The position numbers and the translations under genes are program-made. DNA of 64,000 nucleotides from Marinomonas sp. UCMA 3892. Lineage in GTDB: Bacteria > Pseudomonadota > Gammaproteobacteria > Pseudomonadales > Marinomonadaceae. Under the pieces are notes generated by a model. The model saw only the letters and a program-made list of their open reading frames with translations. It was not told the origin of the DNA and searched no databases. The DNA lies in the NCBI RefSeq assembly GCF_012726345.1, contig NZ_PTXN01000006.1, positions 214,824-278,823 of the forward strand, given 5' to 3'. How positions within the stretch are numbered: position 1 is the first letter of the stretch; each line of letters begins with the position of its first letter. Shown here one piece after another: positions 1-9,800 of the stretch.

Positions 1-675
1 ACTTGTAATGACGAAAACTTCACGCAAAAAGCAGGTGCCTTTCGCAAAGCAGCTGAGTTAGGTTTGGCGATTGTTTGTCCTGATACCAGCCCACGAGGTA
101 CGGATTATCCGAATGAGCATGAAAGTTACGACTTCGGCTCCGCTGCAGGGTTTTATATTAATGCAACTGTTGAGCCTTATTCGAACACTTACCACATGTA
201 CGATTACGTGGTGCAAGAGCTGCCGCATTTAGTGGAAGCCAACTTCCCTGTGACCGACAAGCGTTCTATCTCTGGTCACTCAATGGGTGGTCATGGTGCT
301 TTGATCTGTGCGTTGAAGAATCCAGGTAAGTATCAGTCTGTTTCGGCCTTTGCACCGATCGCAAATCCTACTAATTGTCCTTGGGGCGAAAAAGCTTTCA
401 CGGGTTATTTGGGGGAAGATAAAGTAACTTGGAATGAATGGGATGCGACTTTACTGATCGAAAACGCAAGTGAACGCTTACCTTTGTTCATTGATCAAGG
501 CGAAGCGGATAACTTCTTGGTAGATCAGCTAAAGCCAGAAGCCCTAGAAGCGGCCTGTGAAAAAGCCGGACACCCGATTACGCTACGTCGTCAACCGGGC
601 TACGACCACAGCTACTTCTTCATCGCCAGCTTCATCGACGATCACCTAGAGCATCACTCTAGAGCTTTGAGTTAA
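1..675 (+). CDS. fghA: S-formylglutathione hydrolase, 5'-truncated by the window edge
   Basis: Hydrolyses S-formylglutathione to formate and glutathione, the last step of glutathione-dependent formaldehyde detoxification in the cytoplasm. The reading frame is open from base 1, so about 224 C-terminal residues are visible of a family length near 280; the true start lies outside. The esterase-D alpha/beta-hydrolase fold shows the nucleophile elbow [10 protein letters not shown] (nucleophilic Ser), an Asp in DQGEADNF, and the His in YDHSYFF near the C-terminus. The usual partner, a glutathione-dependent formaldehyde dehydrogenase, would be expected upstream but is not in view. A strong hairpin terminator follows directly. 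Confidence 0.93.
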   Translation, partial: TCNDENFTQKAGAFRKAAELGLAIVCPDTSPRGTDYPNEHESYDFGSAAGFYINATVEPYSNTYHMYDYVVQELPHLVEANFPVTDKRSISGHSMGGHGALICALKNPGKYQSVSAFAPIANPTNCPWGEKAFTGYLGEDKVTWNEWDATLLIENASERLPLFIDQGEADNFLVDQLKPEALEAACEKAGHPITLRRQPGYDHSYFFIASFIDDHLEHHSRALS

Positions 676-694
676 TCTCTGATCTTGAGCTGAT

Positions 695-720
695 AAAAGC
701 GAGCTACGGCTCGCTTTTTT
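695..720. terminator. Rho-independent terminator between fghA and cobQ
   Basis: GCGAGC (699-704), loop TACG, GCTCGC (709-714), then six T. A-residues 5' of the stem make it usable on both strands. It separates the convergent genes fghA and cobQ and runs into the cobQ stop codon. Confidence 0.85.
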
Positions 721-2221
721 ATTGCTGGAAGTTTTGACACTGTTCAATTAGTGCATCGATGTTCATATTTTGTTCTGTACTGTCGGCAAGTCGGTCAATT
801 TCTTTGTCGCGAAATTGGTCGTAGTTAAATGCTGCGGCGTGGTCGACACCGGCCCAGTTGAGTAGGGCTTGTAGGGCGTCTGGGTGATCGAAGACACCAT
901 GTAGATAGGTGCCGATGATTTGACCATCTGGTGATATGTAGCCTTCTCTTTCGCTGTTTTCTTTGTTCTTTCCGTCATCTAAGAGAGCGAAATGCGTAAT
1001 CTGTGTTTCATCGGTAAAGCGTGAAACCCCTGAATGAATTTCATAGCCTGTCACTTGAGCATTGGCTGCGAAAGCGAGTTGCCCTTGGCGTTGTTTAAGC
1101 TGTTTCTCTTCTTTTAGGACGGTTTCCATGGGAATAAAGCCAAAACCTGTAGATCGCGTGTTAGCGTGTTGGTTTTCTAGTCCTAGTGGATCCAGCAGTT
1201 GTTCGCCGAGCATTTGATACCCGCCGCAAATCCCGATGACTTTGCCGCCATATCGTAAGTGTTTGTTGAGGTAGTCTTCCCAGCCTTCTTGACGTAAATA
1301 GGCTAGGTCGCTTTGTACGCTTTTGCTGCCAGGTAAAATAACCAAGTCAGCAGGTGGAATGGTTTCGTTGGCGCCTACTAGGATGACTTGAACTTCTGGA
1401 TGAAGGCGCAGGGCGTCCCAGTCTGTGTGGTTGCTAGTGCGCGGCATGATCGGTATGACTATGTTTAGTTTGGCCTTGCTGTCTGCTTTAATGGGGCTTT
1501 TGGCAACGGCGTCTTCGGATTCTAAATGGAAACCTTTTAAGAAGGGCAGCACCCCTAAGACAGGTTTGCCTGTGCGTTCTTCAAGCCAGTCAAGGCCAGA
1601 CTGTAATAAGCTAATATCGCCACGAAAGCGGTTTATCACAAAGCCAATGACTCGATCTTGCTCACTTGGGCTAAGTAAATCCAGCGTTCCAACGAGGTGA
1701 GCGAACACGCCACCTTTGTCTATGTCGGCAATGATGATAACAGGGCAATCAATGCTTTCAGCAAAGCCCATATTGGCGATATCACGAGCGCGTAAGTTTA
1801 TTTCGGCAGGGCTGCCAGCGCCTTCAATTAAGACAGCTTGGTATTGATTGGCAAGACGCTGATATGAATCCAATGCAGCGACTTTGGCGATGCTTTTGTA
1901 TTCGTGATACCCCACGGCGTTCATGTTACCCACGGCTTTGCCTTGAATAATGACTTGTGCCCCGGTGTCTGTATTGGGTTTGAGTAGAATAGGGTTCATG
2001 TCTACTTGTGGTTCTAGCCCGGCTGCATAGGCCTGTACCGCTTGTGCTCGCCCAATTTCATTGCCGTCTTTGGTGACTGCGCTGTTTAATGCCATGTTTT
2101 GCGGTTTGAAGGGCGCAACGGAAATACCTCGGCGATAAAATAAACGACATAATGCCGTGACTAGGGTGCTTTTTCCTGCGTCCGAGGTGGTTCCTTGGAT
2201 CATTAAACTAAAGGCTGGCAT
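719..2221 (-). CDS. cobQ: Cobyric acid synthase (adenosylcobyric acid amidase)
   Basis: Glutamine- and ATP-dependent amidation of four side-chain carboxylates of adenosylcobyrinic acid a,c-diamide, giving adenosylcobyric acid. The 500-residue length is typical. The N-terminal P-loop-like motif [12 protein letters not shown] (residues 9-20) belongs to the dethiobiotin-synthetase-like domain. The C-terminal class-I glutamine amidotransferase domain shows the Cys in [11 protein letters not shown] and the His in TYLHGVFDH. It is divergent from cbiB across a 65-86 bp region and acts just before CbiB in the pathway, so the two sides form one functional cluster. Confidence 0.95.
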   Translation of the reverse strand: MPAFSLMIQGTTSDAGKSTLVTALCRLFYRRGISVAPFKPQNMALNSAVTKDGNEIGRAQAVQAYAAGLEPQVDMNPILLKPNTDTGAQVIIQGKAVGNMNAVGYHEYKSIAKVAALDSYQRLANQYQAVLIEGAGSPAEINLRARDIANMGFAESIDCPVIIIADIDKGGVFAHLVGTLDLLSPSEQDRVIGFVINRFRGDISLLQSGLDWLEERTGKPVLGVLPFLKGFHLESEDAVAKSPIKADSKAKLNIVIPIMPRTSNHTDWDALRLHPEVQVILVGANETIPPADLVILPGSKSVQSDLAYLRQEGWEDYLNKHLRYGGKVIGICGGYQMLGEQLLDPLGLENQHANTRSTGFGFIPMETVLKEEKQLKQRQGQLAFAANAQVTGYEIHSGVSRFTDETQITHFALLDDGKNKENSEREGYISPDGQIIGTYLHGVFDHPDALQALLNWAGVDHAAAFNYDQFRDKEIDRLADSTEQNMNIDALIEQCQNFQQ

Positions 2222-2247
2222 TCAGTATCATCACGCTTTGAATCAAT

Positions 2248-2281
2248 AAGGTGATAGAATTCTACCTGACCTATTCACCTT
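2248..2281. promoter_or_regulatory. Inverted repeat in the cobQ/cbiB divergent intergenic region
   Basis: AAGGTGATAG (2248-2257) can pair with CTATTCACCTT (2271-2281) with one bulged base. It sits in the very short divergent region, so both promoters must overlap it. It may be an operator or a 5'-UTR hairpin. It is far too short for a cobalamin riboswitch and no B12-box was seen. Confidence 0.35.
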
Positions 2282-2307
2282 GTTAAGTGAAAAAACGACT
2301 TATATTT

Positions 2308-3300
2308 ATGATCCTTTCTAATCTAGACTCTGCTATTCATGCTTTTTGCGATCATTTCTTAGCCTTTTCTTCTGTCACCAGTTTGATTTTAGTTGCCGCT
2401 TTGGTGTTGGATCGTTTGTTGGGAGAGCCCAAAAGCTGGCATCCACTTATTTGGTTTGGCCGTTGGGTGGATCTTTGTCGTCAGTATATTCAATTGCCAC
2501 TAGATGCTTCTGCTTCTCGTCAACGTATGGTGGGCGTGTTGGCATGGCTGGTGGCGGTTTTGCCTTGGTTGATGGTTTTATTGGCTCTGCTGTGGTTGCT
2601 CCCTGATTGGCTGGATATTTTGTTGTCCGTTTTGGTGTTGTATTTTGCCATTGGTTGGCAAAGCTTGCGGGAGCATGCGTTGGCCATATATCAGCCGTTA
2701 TCTGCATCGCCATTATCAGACGATAAGCTCGATGAAGCACGCCGTGCCGTGAGCTATATTGTCAGTCGCGATACGCAAAACTTGGATGAGTCTGCCGTGG
2801 CGAAAGCAGGTATTGAGTCAGTATTAGAAAATGGCAGTGATGCGATTTTTGCGCCTATTTTTTGGTTTTTGATATTCGGGGCGCCGGGTGTGCTTTTGTA
2901 TCGTTTGGCAAATACGCTGGATGCCATGTGGGGCTACAAAACAGAATCTTTATTGCACTTCGGCTGGTTTGCCGCACGTTTTGATGATGTGTTGAATTAT
3001 ATTCCGGCTCGTTTGGTTATTTACACTTATGGCGCTTGTGGACATTGGCGTGCCGCGATTCGCAGTGCTCGTCGACCTTCTGCGCGCTGGAAAAGTCCTA
3101 ATGCTGGCCCAGTTATGGCCGCTGGTGCGGGGGCGTTAGGAATTCAACTAGGCGGCGAAGCGCCGTATTTTGGCAAAATAGAAACCAGACCAATTCTTGG
3201 GGAAGGTGAACTTCCAAAACCTCATCATTTGAAAGAGGCGATTTGGCTGGTGGATAAAAGCGTGATTTTGTGGGGATTGGTTGTATGTCTGTTGGTCTAA
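2308..3300 (+). CDS. cbiB: Adenosylcobinamide-phosphate synthase, CbiB/CobD family
   Basis: Integral membrane enzyme that attaches (R)-1-amino-2-propanol phosphate (or a related amino alcohol) to adenosylcobyric acid, closing the nucleotide-loop arm. Family signatures visible are LDRLLGEPKSWHPLIWFGR near the N-terminus, SYIVSRDTQ, NTLDAMWGYK, RFDDVLNYIPARL, and GALGIQLGG near the C-terminus, with hydrophobic helices between. The start is uncertain: ATG 2308 is chosen, but GTG 2287 is in frame and neither has a clear Shine-Dalgarno sequence; residues 1-25 have no counterpart in E. coli-type CbiB. Its last codons overlap the start of the next gene, so the two are translationally coupled. Confidence 0.92.
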   Translation: MILSNLDSAIHAFCDHFLAFSSVTSLILVAALVLDRLLGEPKSWHPLIWFGRWVDLCRQYIQLPLDASASRQRMVGVLAWLVAVLPWLMVLLALLWLLPDWLDILLSVLVLYFAIGWQSLREHALAIYQPLSASPLSDDKLDEARRAVSYIVSRDTQNLDESAVAKAGIESVLENGSDAIFAPIFWFLIFGAPGVLLYRLANTLDAMWGYKTESLLHFGWFAARFDDVLNYIPARLVIYTYGACGHWRAAIRSARRPSARWKSPNAGPVMAAGAGALGIQLGGEAPYFGKIETRPILGEGELPKPHHLKEAIWLVDKSVILWGLVVCLLV

Positions 3301-4382
3301 AATCTTCTAAATTAAGCTGCACGCCGCCAAAGCATGGCGGCGATTTGGCATATTGGCAGCGAAAGGTAGGTGATGATGCGTTGAATTGGTTGGATTTATC
3401 CTCTGCCTGTAATCGTGAGCCTTGGCCGATTCCAGATATATCGCCGGCTTTGTGGATGGATTTGCCCGATCAAGCGGATTTATTAGACGAAGCAGAGCGC
3501 TACTTTGCTCGTCGTCCTCGTGCGATTGGTGCGGGTTCTCAGCATATTATCGAATCCTTGCCTCCTATGTTGCTGGCGAGCCAGTCTTCGGCTCTGCTTA
3601 CTGTATCGCAAATCGTTTTTGTCCCTCGCATTGGTTATCAAGAACATGCTTTTGCATGGAAAAAGTGGGGCTTTGAGATTGCTTATTACGATTCCTTAGA
3701 AGAGTTATTAGCGCAAAAATGGGCGGTTGCTGTGGTGATTCAGCCGAACAACCCAACGGGGGAGGTCGCTTCAGCTGAGGTTTTGACTCAATTGATTGCT
3801 TACGCGGAACAGCAGAAAGCCTACCTTGTCGTGGATGAAGCCTTTATTGATGCCCATCCTGAATTAAGTTTGTTAAATCATCAAACGGCGGAAGATCTGA
3901 GTGACGCGCTTTTTCTGATGCGCTCGGTTGGGAAATTCTTCGGTTTGGCTGGGGCTCGTGTCGGATTCGTTTTTTGTGCCAATAAATGGCAAGCGGCCAT
4001 TAAGAACTTGCTTGGTCCTTGGCCGGTAGCAACGCCGAGTTTGCATTTGGTGCAATTAGCCTTTGCTGATACCGCTTGGCAGTCTCATGCTCAACAGAAT
4101 TTAGCTGTACGGCAAGCAGCGTTTGTTGAACGTGTTGTGCCTAAATTTAATACTATCTTTGATTCTCAAGAGTATGTGTTGAATCCGTTGTTTGTGACCT
4201 GGACTCTCGAAAGTGATGACTATACGGCGCAAGTATTTGAGATGTTGCATCAAGTTGGTGTTCATACTCGCTTAGGCGAAGGTTGGATTCGTGTGGCATT
4301 ACCAGCTTTGCATGAAATGGATGCGTTAAATAGCGCATTGATTCGTTTATTAAAAACAGCGGGAGGCCGAGAGCTAGCATGA
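3285..4382 (+). CDS. cobD: L-threonine-O-3-phosphate decarboxylase (PLP-dependent, cobalamin side chain)
   Basis: Aminotransferase class I/II-fold PLP enzyme that decarboxylates threonine phosphate to aminopropanol phosphate, the substrate joined by CbiB immediately upstream. The Schiff-base lysine lies in SVGKFFGLAGARVGF; QPNNPTGEVAS and VVDEAFID are the usual cofactor-binding segments. ATG 3285 is taken as the start; TTG 3270 is an in-frame alternative. It overlaps cbiB by about 16 bases and its stop overlaps the cobU start (ATGA). The symbol follows Salmonella usage; in Pseudomonas-style naming this is CobC. Confidence 0.9.
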   Translation: MSVGLKSSKLSCTPPKHGGDLAYWQRKVGDDALNWLDLSSACNREPWPIPDISPALWMDLPDQADLLDEAERYFARRPRAIGAGSQHIIESLPPMLLASQSSALLTVSQIVFVPRIGYQEHAFAWKKWGFEIAYYDSLEELLAQKWAVAVVIQPNNPTGEVASAEVLTQLIAYAEQQKAYLVVDEAFIDAHPELSLLNHQTAEDLSDALFLMRSVGKFFGLAGARVGFVFCANKWQAAIKNLLGPWPVATPSLHLVQLAFADTAWQSHAQQNLAVRQAAFVERVVPKFNTIFDSQEYVLNPLFVTWTLESDDYTAQVFEMLHQVGVHTRLGEGWIRVALPALHEMDALNSALIRLLKTAGGRELA

Positions 4383-4891
4383 AGCATCTCGTTTTAGGTG
4401 GCGTTCGTAGTGGTAAAAGTGCTTTCGCTCAAGAACAAATAGCGACTTGCGGAAAACCAGTCTGTTATGTGGCGACGTCCCAAGTGTGGGACAAGGATAT
4501 GGAGGATCGGGTTCGCTTACATAAAGACAACCGACCGAGTGAATGGCAATTGATAGAAGAGCCATTAGCATTGGCAAGTGTCTTAAATTCTCTTAATTCA
4601 CCTGATCAAGCAGTCATTGTTGAGTGTTTTACCTTATGGATGACGAACTTATTGTGCCTAGAAGATGAAATTCGTTTGAAAGATGAAAAACAAGCACTAC
4701 TAAAAGCGGTTGAAGAATTCGAAGGGGATTTAGTTTTAGTGTCTAGTGAAGTGGGTCTAGGTATTATGCCGATGAACGCACTGGCTAGGCGTTTTGGTGA
4801 TGAGACAGGCCTAATGAATCAGGCGCTAGCTAAATTGACCGATCGGGTAACTTTTGTTGCGGCGGGACTACCATTACCGCTAAAATCCTAA
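4379..4891 (+). CDS. cobU: Bifunctional adenosylcobinamide kinase / adenosylcobinamide-phosphate guanylyltransferase
   Basis: Phosphorylates adenosylcobinamide, then transfers GMP to give adenosylcobinamide-GDP, the activated intermediate for lower-ligand attachment. The P-loop GGVRSGKS lies at residues 7-14. The guanylylated histidine is probably H48 in RLHKDNRPSEW. VECFTLWMTNLL matches the CobU Walker-B region. At 170 residues it is full length. It overlaps the preceding gene by four bases (ATGA). The expected next enzymes (CobT, CobS) are not in the window. Confidence 0.94.
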   Translation: MKHLVLGGVRSGKSAFAQEQIATCGKPVCYVATSQVWDKDMEDRVRLHKDNRPSEWQLIEEPLALASVLNSLNSPDQAVIVECFTLWMTNLLCLEDEIRLKDEKQALLKAVEEFEGDLVLVSSEVGLGIMPMNALARRFGDETGLMNQALAKLTDRVTFVAAGLPLPLKS

Positions 4892-4989
4892 TCTTTTATT
4901 TCCACTCAATCTTTTCTTGTATTATGTTATTCCCTTAGTGGCACATAATTGAGAAATCAAAACCAATAGCGAAAGGCGTAGGAGCTTTG

Positions 4990-5487
4990 ATGACCCCTTA
5001 TTCAAAAGATTTTCCGGTATCTTGGGAAGAGTTACATAGGAATGCTCGTGCTTTGTCTTGGCGTTTGCTTGAGCAAGGTCCTTGGAAGGGAATTATTGCG
5101 ATTACTCGTGGCGGTTTAGTACCAGCGGCTATTTTATGTCGTGAAATGGATATTCGCCTGATTGATACGATTTGTATTGTTAGTTACGGTGCCGGCGAGA
5201 AAGGCGATGGAGTAATGAAGCAAGGTGAACTGAATGTTTTGAAAGGCGTAGAAGGCGACGGTGAAGGCTTCATTTTGATTGATGATCTAGTTGATACAGG
5301 GCGTACTGCGGCAAAAGTACGTGAAATGTTGCCTAAAGCGCATTTTGCTACCATTTACGCAAAACCTGCTGGTAAGCCATTGGTTGATACTTTTATTACC
5401 GAAGTAAGCCAAGATACGTGGATACGTTTTCCATGGGATATGGAATATACCTTTTCGACGCCTTTGGCGGATCGTCAAGCAAAGTAA
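4990..5487 (+). CDS. gpt: Xanthine-guanine phosphoribosyltransferase
   Basis: Purine salvage: transfers ribose-5-phosphate from PRPP to xanthine or guanine. Type-I PRTase fold of about 165 residues with the PRPP-binding loop [17 protein letters not shown] (roughly residues 96-112) and the early [12 protein letters not shown] motif. ATG 4990 is preferred over the adjacent TTG 4987 because AGGAG at 4980-4984 sits five bases upstream. It stands alone, with its own leader after cobU and a hairpin downstream. Confidence 0.92.
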   Translation: MTPYSKDFPVSWEELHRNARALSWRLLEQGPWKGIIAITRGGLVPAAILCREMDIRLIDTICIVSYGAGEKGDGVMKQGELNVLKGVEGDGEGFILIDDLVDTGRTAAKVREMLPKAHFATIYAKPAGKPLVDTFITEVSQDTWIRFPWDMEYTFSTPLADRQAK

Positions 5488-5570
5488 GTATTCACTTCAG
5501 TAGCACACCAATTCCCCAAAAATAAAGTCTAAAAAAGCCTCAATAGAAAATTAGTTGTTGTTTGACACAA

Positions 5571-5615
5571 AAGAAGCGAGAGAGCTTGCAAAATTACACA
5601 AAACTCTCGTTTCTT
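5571..5615 (+). terminator. Probable terminator hairpin after gpt
   Basis: AAGAAGCGAGAG (5571-5582) pairs with CTCTCGTTTCTT (5604-5615) with one mismatch, over a 21-nt loop. The following T-run is weak. It lies between gpt and the DUF2914 gene. Confidence 0.5.
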
Positions 5616-5752
5616 TTACACAGTTTTCAGCTAGCTTTATGGTTATATTCGTCTTTAAATAAGAGTTCAATAAAAGTAAATGGCAGCGAATAAATGGCTA
5701 TAAAACGCATTTTTCACGCAAACATTTTATGAGAGTACAATAGGATTTTAAT

Positions 5753-6160
5753 ATGTGGCAAACATTAACTAAAGTTGCTTTCGCTGGTATTTTATCGTTT
5801 GCGATGATTTTACCTGCTTGGGCTGAAGGTACAGTAGCTCGTGCTCAATTTTCAACAGATGTTGTTGATCGAGAGCCGATTGATGATATTGGGCCTACTG
5901 TGAAAGTAGAATATGGCGAAATACAAAGGGTGTATTTCTTTACTGATTTACGTGATATGTCAGGCAGCCAAGTGATTCATCGTTGGAAGCTAGACGGCGA
6001 AGATCAAGCGGACGTAGGTTTTGATATAGGTGGTGACCGTTGGCGTGTGTGGTCAAGTAAACGACTAATGCCCGGTTTTGATGGTAAATGGAGTGTTGAT
6101 GTTGTTCAGGATGGGCAAGTGATTGAAAGTCGTTCATTTGATTATGTAGATGAAGGTTAG
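5753..6160 (+). CDS. DUF2914 domain protein, exported
   Basis: Small protein (135 aa) with an N-terminal signal peptide ending in LPAWAEG (about residues 1-24), so the mature domain is periplasmic or outside. The remainder matches the DUF2914 pattern as I know it: RAQFSTDVVDREP near its start, then YFFTDLRDMSGSQVIHRWK and GGDRWRVWSSKRL. This domain is usually a small beta-sandwich of unknown function. It lies 50 bases upstream of a DUF1904 gene on the same strand and may be co-transcribed, but nothing in either suggests a shared job. Confidence 0.85.
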   Translation: MWQTLTKVAFAGILSFAMILPAWAEGTVARAQFSTDVVDREPIDDIGPTVKVEYGEIQRVYFFTDLRDMSGSQVIHRWKLDGEDQADVGFDIGGDRWRVWSSKRLMPGFDGKWSVDVVQDGQVIESRSFDYVDEG

Positions 6161-6211
6161 TAAATCAGGCATTATTTACTGCTAAATTGTTTACATCGAC
6201 TAAGGATTAAT

Positions 6212-6544
6212 ATGCCTCATTTACGTGTTCGTGGACTAGCTTTTGACGAATTAGAGTCTATCGCAGACATCTTGATAGAAAACTTAGCTGAAATTACCGA
6301 TACGCCTAATTCACACTTTACACTTGAGTACCAAGCAACAACCTACCTTGCTGTCGGCGGTGCTTCTCCTGCTTATCCGTTTTTTGATGTTTTGTGGTTT
6401 GACCGAGGCGATGAAGTAAAACGCAAAGTAGCGTTAATCATTGAAGAGTTGGTTAGACCATTGGTAGATAGTGGCCAAGACATTACCGTTTTGTTTCATG
6501 ATCTACAGGGCAAAGATTATTACGAGAATGGCGAGCACTTTTAA
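6212..6544 (+). CDS. DUF1904 family protein
   Basis: 110-residue cytoplasmic protein of the DUF1904 family, thought to adopt a tautomerase/MIF-like fold. Visible marks are the start MPHLRVRGL, with Met-Pro placing an N-terminal proline after Met removal, then TYLAVGGASPAYPFFDVLWFDRG and the C-terminal LFHDLQGKDYYENGEHF. The family function is not established. ATG 6212 is preceded by AAGGAT with suitable spacing. Non-coding DNA follows. Confidence 0.82.
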   Translation: MPHLRVRGLAFDELESIADILIENLAEITDTPNSHFTLEYQATTYLAVGGASPAYPFFDVLWFDRGDEVKRKVALIIEELVRPLVDSGQDITVLFHDLQGKDYYENGEHF

Positions 6545-6921
6545 GAGATAACCTCTCCTTGTCTTCAAGGGGAGGTACCACCTTTCCTTTCAAACGCTTT
6601 GTATTCTCAACCTTTTTTCCGCTCTGCTGAGCGGGTTACTTTTGTCCTCCGTTTAGTCCAGAAAAGTACAAAAGTAACCAAAAGGTTTCTTTAAGATTTT
6701 TAATGCCTCCTTTCTTTCGTTAGTGCATGGTTCCACCTACGCTCGTTATATCGTAAGGCATAGATTGTTTATTTAGTGAGATATGGATCGTCAAACAATA
6801 ACTTTGAAACTCCATAGGGTCGCGCAATCGGGATTGCGTCGAACTGACTTCATCGTAGTTAATCGTCCGTAAATGGAATATGGAAGGTCTTCTTCTCTCT
6901 TTTTATGAAGTGTTGATAATC
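6545..6921. other. Intergenic region (377 bp) between DUF1904 gene and astB
   Basis: No convincing open frame on either strand. It holds the inverted repeat at 6634-6679, followed by unremarkable DNA containing several TCG/ATCG-rich words. The position is downstream of both converging genes, so it needs no promoter; it resembles a repeat-derived spacer. Confidence 0.6.
6634..6679. repeat. Perfect 12-bp inverted repeat with 22-nt loop
   Basis: GGTTACTTTTGT (6634-6645) and ACAAAAGTAACC (6668-6679) are exact reverse complements, and the second arm is followed by AAAAGG. The sequence resembles GTTACTTTTGT/ACAAAAGTAAC dispersed palindromes recalled from other proteobacterial intergenic regions. 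Only one copy is present here. It may also serve as the transcript end for the rightward genes. Confidence 0.6.
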
Positions 6922-8268
6922 CTACCGCTGAAATTCGTAGACACTTCCCAAGTTCATTATCTGAGTTAATTCATCTAATGCGTTGCGGCTTTCGATTAGT
7001 AGTTGAGGGTCTGCTAGGTCTTTTTCGTGCAGTTCATCTCGGTAATATTTATCTACCCAAGTGTTTAAGCGTTCAAATAGGCTGTCATTCATTAAAGTTG
7101 ATGGATTGATGGCTTGTTGCTCCGCTTGGGTTAGGGCGACGCGAAGTCGAAGACAGGCTGGGCCGCCGCCGTTGCTCATGCTTTGTTTAAGATCGAAGAC
7201 TTTTATATCATTGATCGGTGATTGACCTGCCACTAGGCTGTTCAAATACGCCCAAACCGCTGGGTTATTTTCACACTCACCCGGTACAACGAGCACCATG
7301 TCATCATCGTCACGGCTTAATAATTGGCTGTTAAACAGGTAAGACTGGATGCAATCTTGAACTGATACCTCGCTGCTGGGTACTTCAATTAGGTGTAACT
7401 TAGATGCTCTGTCTCCCCACGCGGTGAGCAAGTCTTGCTTCATCTTGGCGGTGTCCAAGAAGGCTTCTTGGTGGTAGAAGTGCGCATTGCGGTTACCAAC
7501 GGCAATGACATCATTGTGGAAAACACCTGCGTCGATGACGTCTGGATTTTGTTGTGTGTAAACTACTTGTTCTGGGGATAAGCCATGTCGACGGGCAACC
7601 GCTTGAGAGGCTTCTAAAGTGTGACGAGCTGGAAATTTAGCAGGATGTGGCGCGCTGTTGTTGAAGGCTTCCATTCCATACACAAAGAACTCGATGCCTT
7701 GTTCGCCATAACCATGGCAAAAACGTGTGTGGTTTGCTGCCCCTTCATCGCCAAAGTGATCGACACTAGGCAAAGCAGGGTGGTGGGCAAAATGTTTTTC
7801 GTCTTTAAAGGTCGCTTGTAAAATCGCGCCAGTGGTTTCATGTTCGATGGAACGATGGAATTTATTTACCAAGTTGGCTGGTGTGAAATGCACACGTTTA
7901 TCACTGGTGTCGCCACTGGGTGAAACGGTTGCGGCATTGGCTGTCCACATGCAAGAGGCTGAGCTGACTGCAGCCAGCAGTTTGGGCGCTTGTTTAGCTG
8001 CTTGAGCTAAGATATTGGCATCACTGCCAGAAAATCCTAAGCGGCGTAGCGTTGGGATGTGAGGGCGTTCGTGTGGTGCAAGAACCCCTTGGAGGAATCC
8101 CATATCAGCCAAGGCTTTCATTTTAACCAAGCCCTGTTTCGCCGCCGCCTTTGGGTTTGATGGACGCGAGGAGTTACTCAAAGACGCGACGTTACCAAAA
8201 GATAGGCCGCTGTAATTGTGGGTTGGGCCCACTAAGCCGTCAAAATTGGCTTCTGTCGCAGTGTTCAT
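6922..8268 (-). CDS. astB: N-succinylarginine dihydrolase
   Basis: Second enzyme of the arginine succinyltransferase (AST) pathway: N2-succinylarginine is converted to N2-succinylornithine, two NH3 and CO2. The 448-residue length is typical. The N-terminus [25 protein letters not shown] segment (shown only in part here) and the C-terminal [13 protein letters not shown], which carries the nucleophilic Cys, are family hallmarks of this amidinotransferase-fold enzyme. AAGAGG precedes the ATG. It is the last gene of the leftward set aruF-aruG-astD-astB, 33 bases after astD. Confidence 0.96.
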   Translation of the reverse strand: MNTATEANFDGLVGPTHNYSGLSFGNVASLSNSSRPSNPKAAAKQGLVKMKALADMGFLQGVLAPHERPHIPTLRRLGFSGSDANILAQAAKQAPKLLAAVSSASCMWTANAATVSPSGDTSDKRVHFTPANLVNKFHRSIEHETTGAILQATFKDEKHFAHHPALPSVDHFGDEGAANHTRFCHGYGEQGIEFFVYGMEAFNNSAPHPAKFPARHTLEASQAVARRHGLSPEQVVYTQQNPDVIDAGVFHNDVIAVGNRNAHFYHQEAFLDTAKMKQDLLTAWGDRASKLHLIEVPSSEVSVQDCIQSYLFNSQLLSRDDDDMVLVVPGECENNPAVWAYLNSLVAGQSPINDIKVFDLKQSMSNGGGPACLRLRVALTQAEQQAINPSTLMNDSLFERLNTWVDKYYRDELHEKDLADPQLLIESRNALDELTQIMNLGSVYEFQR

Positions 8269-8301
8269 AATGACCTCTTGTAAGTTGAGTATTCTGTGTC
8301 G

Positions 8302-9774
8302 TTAAAGGGTAATGCCATGACCGAGTTTTTCAGGCATGGTTAAGCTGTCTGCCTCGATACTGGCCACTGGATAAGCGCAGTAATCGGCCGCATAGTAGGC
8401 ACTGGCTCTATGATTGCCACTGGCTCCTGTGCCGCCAAATGGCGCGTTACTGGAGGCTCCGGTTGTTTGACGGTTCCAGTTAATAATGCCAGCACGGCTG
8501 TGCTGTAAGAACCACTCGTATTCGTCAACATCATCGGACAGAATCCCTGCCGATAGGCCGAATTTGGTATTGTTCGCAATGGTCATAGCCTGTTCTAAAG
8601 AGTCATAACGAATCACCGTCAGCAAAGGGCCGAAGTATTCTTGATCGGGAAGCTCGTCCAATATGTCTGTAGCATCAATAATACCTGGTGTGACAAAGCC
8701 AGTTTGGCTATCCCCACGGGTCATTTCTACAATTGGACTGGTGCCTAAGTCGATCAGCTTTTGGTAGGCTTGTAGTAATCCATCCGCCGCTTGAGCTGAA
8801 ACGATTGGTCCCATGAAGGGCTGTTCTTCAGCATCATAACGGTCGATTTTCAGGGCTTTGGTTGCTGTGACTAGGGATTGTAAAATGGCATCGCCTAGAG
8901 CGCCTTTTGGTAATAATAAACGACGGGCACAAGTACAGCGTTGTCCCGCTGATATAAAGGCTGACTGGATGATTTCATGTACGGCAGCACGTTGATCCGC
9001 TATTTTCTCCGAAACCAATAATGGGTTGTTGCCGCCCATTTCTAAGGCCAAAATCTTGCCAGGATGACCAGCAAAGTCTTTATGCAAAATGTGACCTACT
9101 TGTGGACTGCCGGTGAAGAATAATCCGTCGATGCCCTGGTGATTGGCCAAAGCAACGCCAGTGTCGCGCTCGCCTTGAATCAAGTTAACTACGCCTGCTG
9201 GTAGGCCGGCTTTTTCCCATAATTGAATGATTAAATCTGAAGTGGCTGGCGCTTGCTCACTGGGTTTGAACACCACAGTATTGCCAGCAATCAAGGCTGG
9301 CACAATGTGTCCATTAGGCAAGTGTCCTGGAAAGTTGTATGGCCCGAATACAGCAACCACGCCATGTGGACGATGACGTAGTCGAGCGGTAGCGCCAGGC
9401 ATTGGGGTGGTTTTTTCACCGGTTCTTTCATGGTACGCCTGTTTGGAAATGGCAACTTTGCCGACCATAGCTGCAGCTTCGGTACGTGTTTCCCAAATGG
9501 GCTTGCCTGTTTCGCGGCTGATGATGGTCGCGATATCTTCGCTGTGTTCTTTTATCAATTCTGCGAAGGCTTCAATAACCGTTAATCGTTCTTCCAAAGG
9601 GCGATTCGCCCAAGCAGGAAACGCAGAGCGGGCTGCTTGGATGGCTAAACCTACTTGGTCTGAAGTGGCAGCGTTGGCTTGCCATACTAAACTTGCATCA
9701 GCAGGGTCGATAGAGCGGAGTAACTGGCCTTCGCCTGCTAACCATTGACCATTAATATAATGTGCTTGTTTCAT
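8302..9774 (-). CDS. astD: N-succinylglutamate 5-semialdehyde dehydrogenase
   Basis: NAD-dependent oxidation of succinylglutamic semialdehyde to succinylglutamate in arginine catabolism. Aldehyde dehydrogenase fold, 490 residues: FGPYNFPGHLPNGHIVPAL in the cofactor domain, general-base Glu in LALEMGGNNP and catalytic Cys in SAGQRCTCARR. AGGAG lies seven bases before the ATG. The gene lies between aruG and astB in the same orientation, which separates it from generic aldehyde dehydrogenases. Confidence 0.95.
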   Translation of the reverse strand: MKQAHYINGQWLAGEGQLLRSIDPADASLVWQANAATSDQVGLAIQAARSAFPAWANRPLEERLTVIEAFAELIKEHSEDIATIISRETGKPIWETRTEAAAMVGKVAISKQAYHERTGEKTTPMPGATARLRHRPHGVVAVFGPYNFPGHLPNGHIVPALIAGNTVVFKPSEQAPATSDLIIQLWEKAGLPAGVVNLIQGERDTGVALANHQGIDGLFFTGSPQVGHILHKDFAGHPGKILALEMGGNNPLLVSEKIADQRAAVHEIIQSAFISAGQRCTCARRLLLPKGALGDAILQSLVTATKALKIDRYDAEEQPFMGPIVSAQAADGLLQAYQKLIDLGTSPIVEMTRGDSQTGFVTPGIIDATDILDELPDQEYFGPLLTVIRYDSLEQAMTIANNTKFGLSAGILSDDVDEYEWFLQHSRAGIINWNRQTTGASSNAPFGGTGASGNHRASAYYAADYCAYPVASIEADSLTMPEKLGHGITL

Positions 9775-9800
9775 GATAGCTCCTGTTAATTCGTGCGCAT

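Noticed and set aside
2222..2307. Cobalamin riboswitch in front of cbiB or cobQ
   Set aside because: The divergent gap is under 90 bp, far shorter than the B12 aptamer, and no B12-box sequence is visible.
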